DNA of 64,000 nt from PALSA-243 sp963743705 (GTDB lineage: Bacteria; Acidobacteriota; Terriglobia; Bryobacterales; Bryobacteraceae), in NCBI GenBank assembly GCA_963743705.1, contig CAVUQS010000001.1:186001-250000 (forward strand), written 5' to 3'. Positions within the stretch are counted from its first letter, which is position 1. Each line of letters opens with the position of its first letter. Positions 62,851 to 64,000 of this stretch are shown one piece after another. Both the position numbers and the translations under genes were made by a program. The notes under the pieces are model-generated. The model saw only the letters and a list, made by a program, of their open reading frames with translations. It was not told where the DNA came from and did no database searches.

Positions 62851-64000
62851 ACCAAACCCCCGTCCGCACATCGTAGAAATTCGGGCCGCGCGGATTGCCG
62901 TCATTGACCAGGTAGACTCCGCGCAGCAGGTTCGTTGTGACGTACATACCCGCGGGCATCCACGCCGCGCGAAACCTCAGGCCGGGCCCGGTTTCGAGAA
63001 AGTTCGCCCAGTATTGGCGCTGCGTATCCACCGTGGCGTTTGCATTCCAGTAGACCTGCAGACGCAACGCGCGAGGACCGATGCTATACCCGAAGCGCGA
63101 TTGCGAGTAGAACAGCGAATCGTCGCCAAAGCGGCTGACGAAGACGGCGTCGAAGGTCGAATCCGCAAATGCGCCCGAGGCTTCGCTGCCGAGCGTTCGT
63201 CCCGTGCTGCGCGCGGCGCTGACGCCGCCGCGATAGTCGGGCAAGATGTGCCCGGTGAGGTAACTCATCGACGACCCGGCTTCGAACCATCCCGTTATTC
63301 CGCGCCATGGAACGGTGCGAACGCCCGCGCCCACAATGAACGCGTTTTCGGAAAGATATTGCGGAGCGACGCCGGCCGTCGTCTTGCCGATGGTTTCGCG
63401 CGTGTCTCCCACGAAGCGCACGCTGAGGTAGGGCCTGATGGGCAAGTGCGTGCGGATTTCGGTTTTGACCTGGGCATAGCCGAATTGATCGTGCCAGCGG
63501 GTCGAAAAGAGCGGGTAAAACCATGCCGTGGTGCGGAACATTTCCACGCCTTCGCGCAGGTTGTCGCGCGCATGCGTCGCCTCGAGCGCGATCTTAGGGT
63601 CCGGACTGCGGCGCGCCATATCGAACCAGCGGAATGCCTGTGCGTCGCGGCGCAGAATGTTGTTGGTCCAGCCAAGCTGCAGCATGGCCGAGTAATCGCC
63701 CGGATCTTCCTCGAGCGCCAGCTCGAAATAACGCAGCGCATCTTTCATATAGCCGGCTTGCAGGCTGCGTTGCGCCATCGCCCTGGCGTCAGTGGCGGAT
63801 TCGAGCGACCCGCCCACGACCACGCGGTGCGGCAGATGAAGCGCATCGCGCACGCGGTTCGAGAGATCTTCGTCGTTGGAATCCAAAACGCGCTGAAACA
63901 GCGGCGTGGCTTCGGCGCGATCGCCGTGCGCGTAGAGCATCAAGCCAAGCTGCGCGGTGGAGAGCAGATCCTGCACCGGTGGATCCGCCAGGGCGCGCAG
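62834..64000 (-). CDS. TPR plus beta-barrel outer-membrane protein (5' end outside window)
   Basis: The frame is open to the window edge, so the start is missing; 388 codons are seen. The first part has TPR repeats (LLSTAQLGLMLYAHGDRAEATPLFQRVLD; MAQRSLQAGYMKDALRYFELALEEDPGDYSAMLQLGWTNNILRRDAQAFRWFDMARR). The second half alternates short beta-strands (FGYAQVKTEIRTHLPIRPYLSVRFVGDTRETIG; SQSRFGYSIGPRALRLQVYWNANATVDTQRQYWANFLETGPGLRFRAAW) and ends GVWYAVTR, like a barrel's last strand. The layout is that of exopolysaccharide export porins (PgaA, BcsC, PelB types). Coupled to the hydrolase-like gene. Confidence 0.75.
   Translation of the reverse strand: MRALADPPVQDLLSTAQLGLMLYAHGDRAEATPLFQRVLDSNDEDLSNRVRDALHLPHRVVVGGSLESATDARAMAQRSLQAGYMKDALRYFELALEEDPGDYSAMLQLGWTNNILRRDAQAFRWFDMARRSPDPKIALEATHARDNLREGVEMFRTTAWFYPLFSTRWHDQFGYAQVKTEIRTHLPIRPYLSVRFVGDTRETIGKTTAGVAPQYLSENAFIVGAGVRTVPWRGITGWFEAGSSMSYLTGHILPDYRGGVSAARSTGRTLGSEASGAFADSTFDAVFVSRFGDDSLFYSQSRFGYSIGPRALRLQVYWNANATVDTQRQYWANFLETGPGLRFRAAWMPAGMYVTTNLLRGVYLVNDGNPRGPNFYDVRTGVWYAVTR

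Overview
The window looks like chromosomal DNA of a soil acidobacterium, most likely of the Solibacter/Bryobacter lineage. The grounds are high GC, dense secreted proteins, a TIGR03435-type protein and a remnant of a second one (a family expanded in that group), an ABC permease of the acidobacterial duplicated-permease type, YXWGXW and DUF3300/DUF2950 secreted proteins, and short palindromic repeats scattered between and inside genes. This is judged from sequence and gene content, not from a database search.

Left part (1-8.3 kb): a minus-strand signalling and cell-wall operon encodes a PP2C phosphatase with a beta-helix tail, a Ser/Thr kinase with a TPR-like outer domain, and an FtsW/RodA polymerase fused in one frame to a class B penicillin-binding protein. 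The order recalls the actinobacterial pstP-rodA-pbpA-pkn cluster. The fusion linker is encoded by a perfect palindromic repeat. Next come a disrupted YhcG-type nuclease gene with its own 26-bp palindromic repeat (two identical copies) and about 800 bases of pyrimidine-rich DNA without a convincing gene.

Middle left (8.3-26.8 kb): a GT9 glycosyltransferase, a GNAT protein, DUF2950 and DUF3300 secreted proteins, a Tat-type multicopper oxidase, a czcCBA-type metal efflux operon divergent from a histidine kinase/response regulator pair, a 38-residue His-rich membrane protein with its own promoter, an esterase, YgfZ, and a metallo-beta-lactamase-fold hydrolase.

Middle (27-40.5 kb): acetyl-CoA synthetase, a MacA-like adaptor plus ABC ATPase without a permease, an ECF sigma factor/membrane protein/secretin-like trio, a PLP decarboxylase, an AsnB-type amidotransferase, a two-part glycosyltransferase and a sulfotransferase.

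Right part (40.5-60 kb) is the replication-origin neighbourhood. gyrB, dnaN and dnaA point left; dnaE, mnmG, rsmG, parA and parB point right; two perfect parS sites lie just before parA. The change of direction of the core genes near 45.7-45.9 kb, with DnaA-box-like sites beside dnaA, places the likely origin there. Two tRNAs (Gly-GCC, Arg-CCT), purD, a TIGR03435 protein, an SDR enzyme, a GlcG/HbpS protein and a frameshifted ABC permease fill the gaps.

Right edge (60-64 kb): a MerR regulator, a secreted glycosidase-like protein and a TPR/beta-barrel outer-membrane protein overlap and run off the window; they could be the end of an exopolysaccharide locus.

Three otherwise well-kept genes carry frame breaks (yhcG, the secretin-like gene and the ABC permease). 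These may be real decay or assembly errors.
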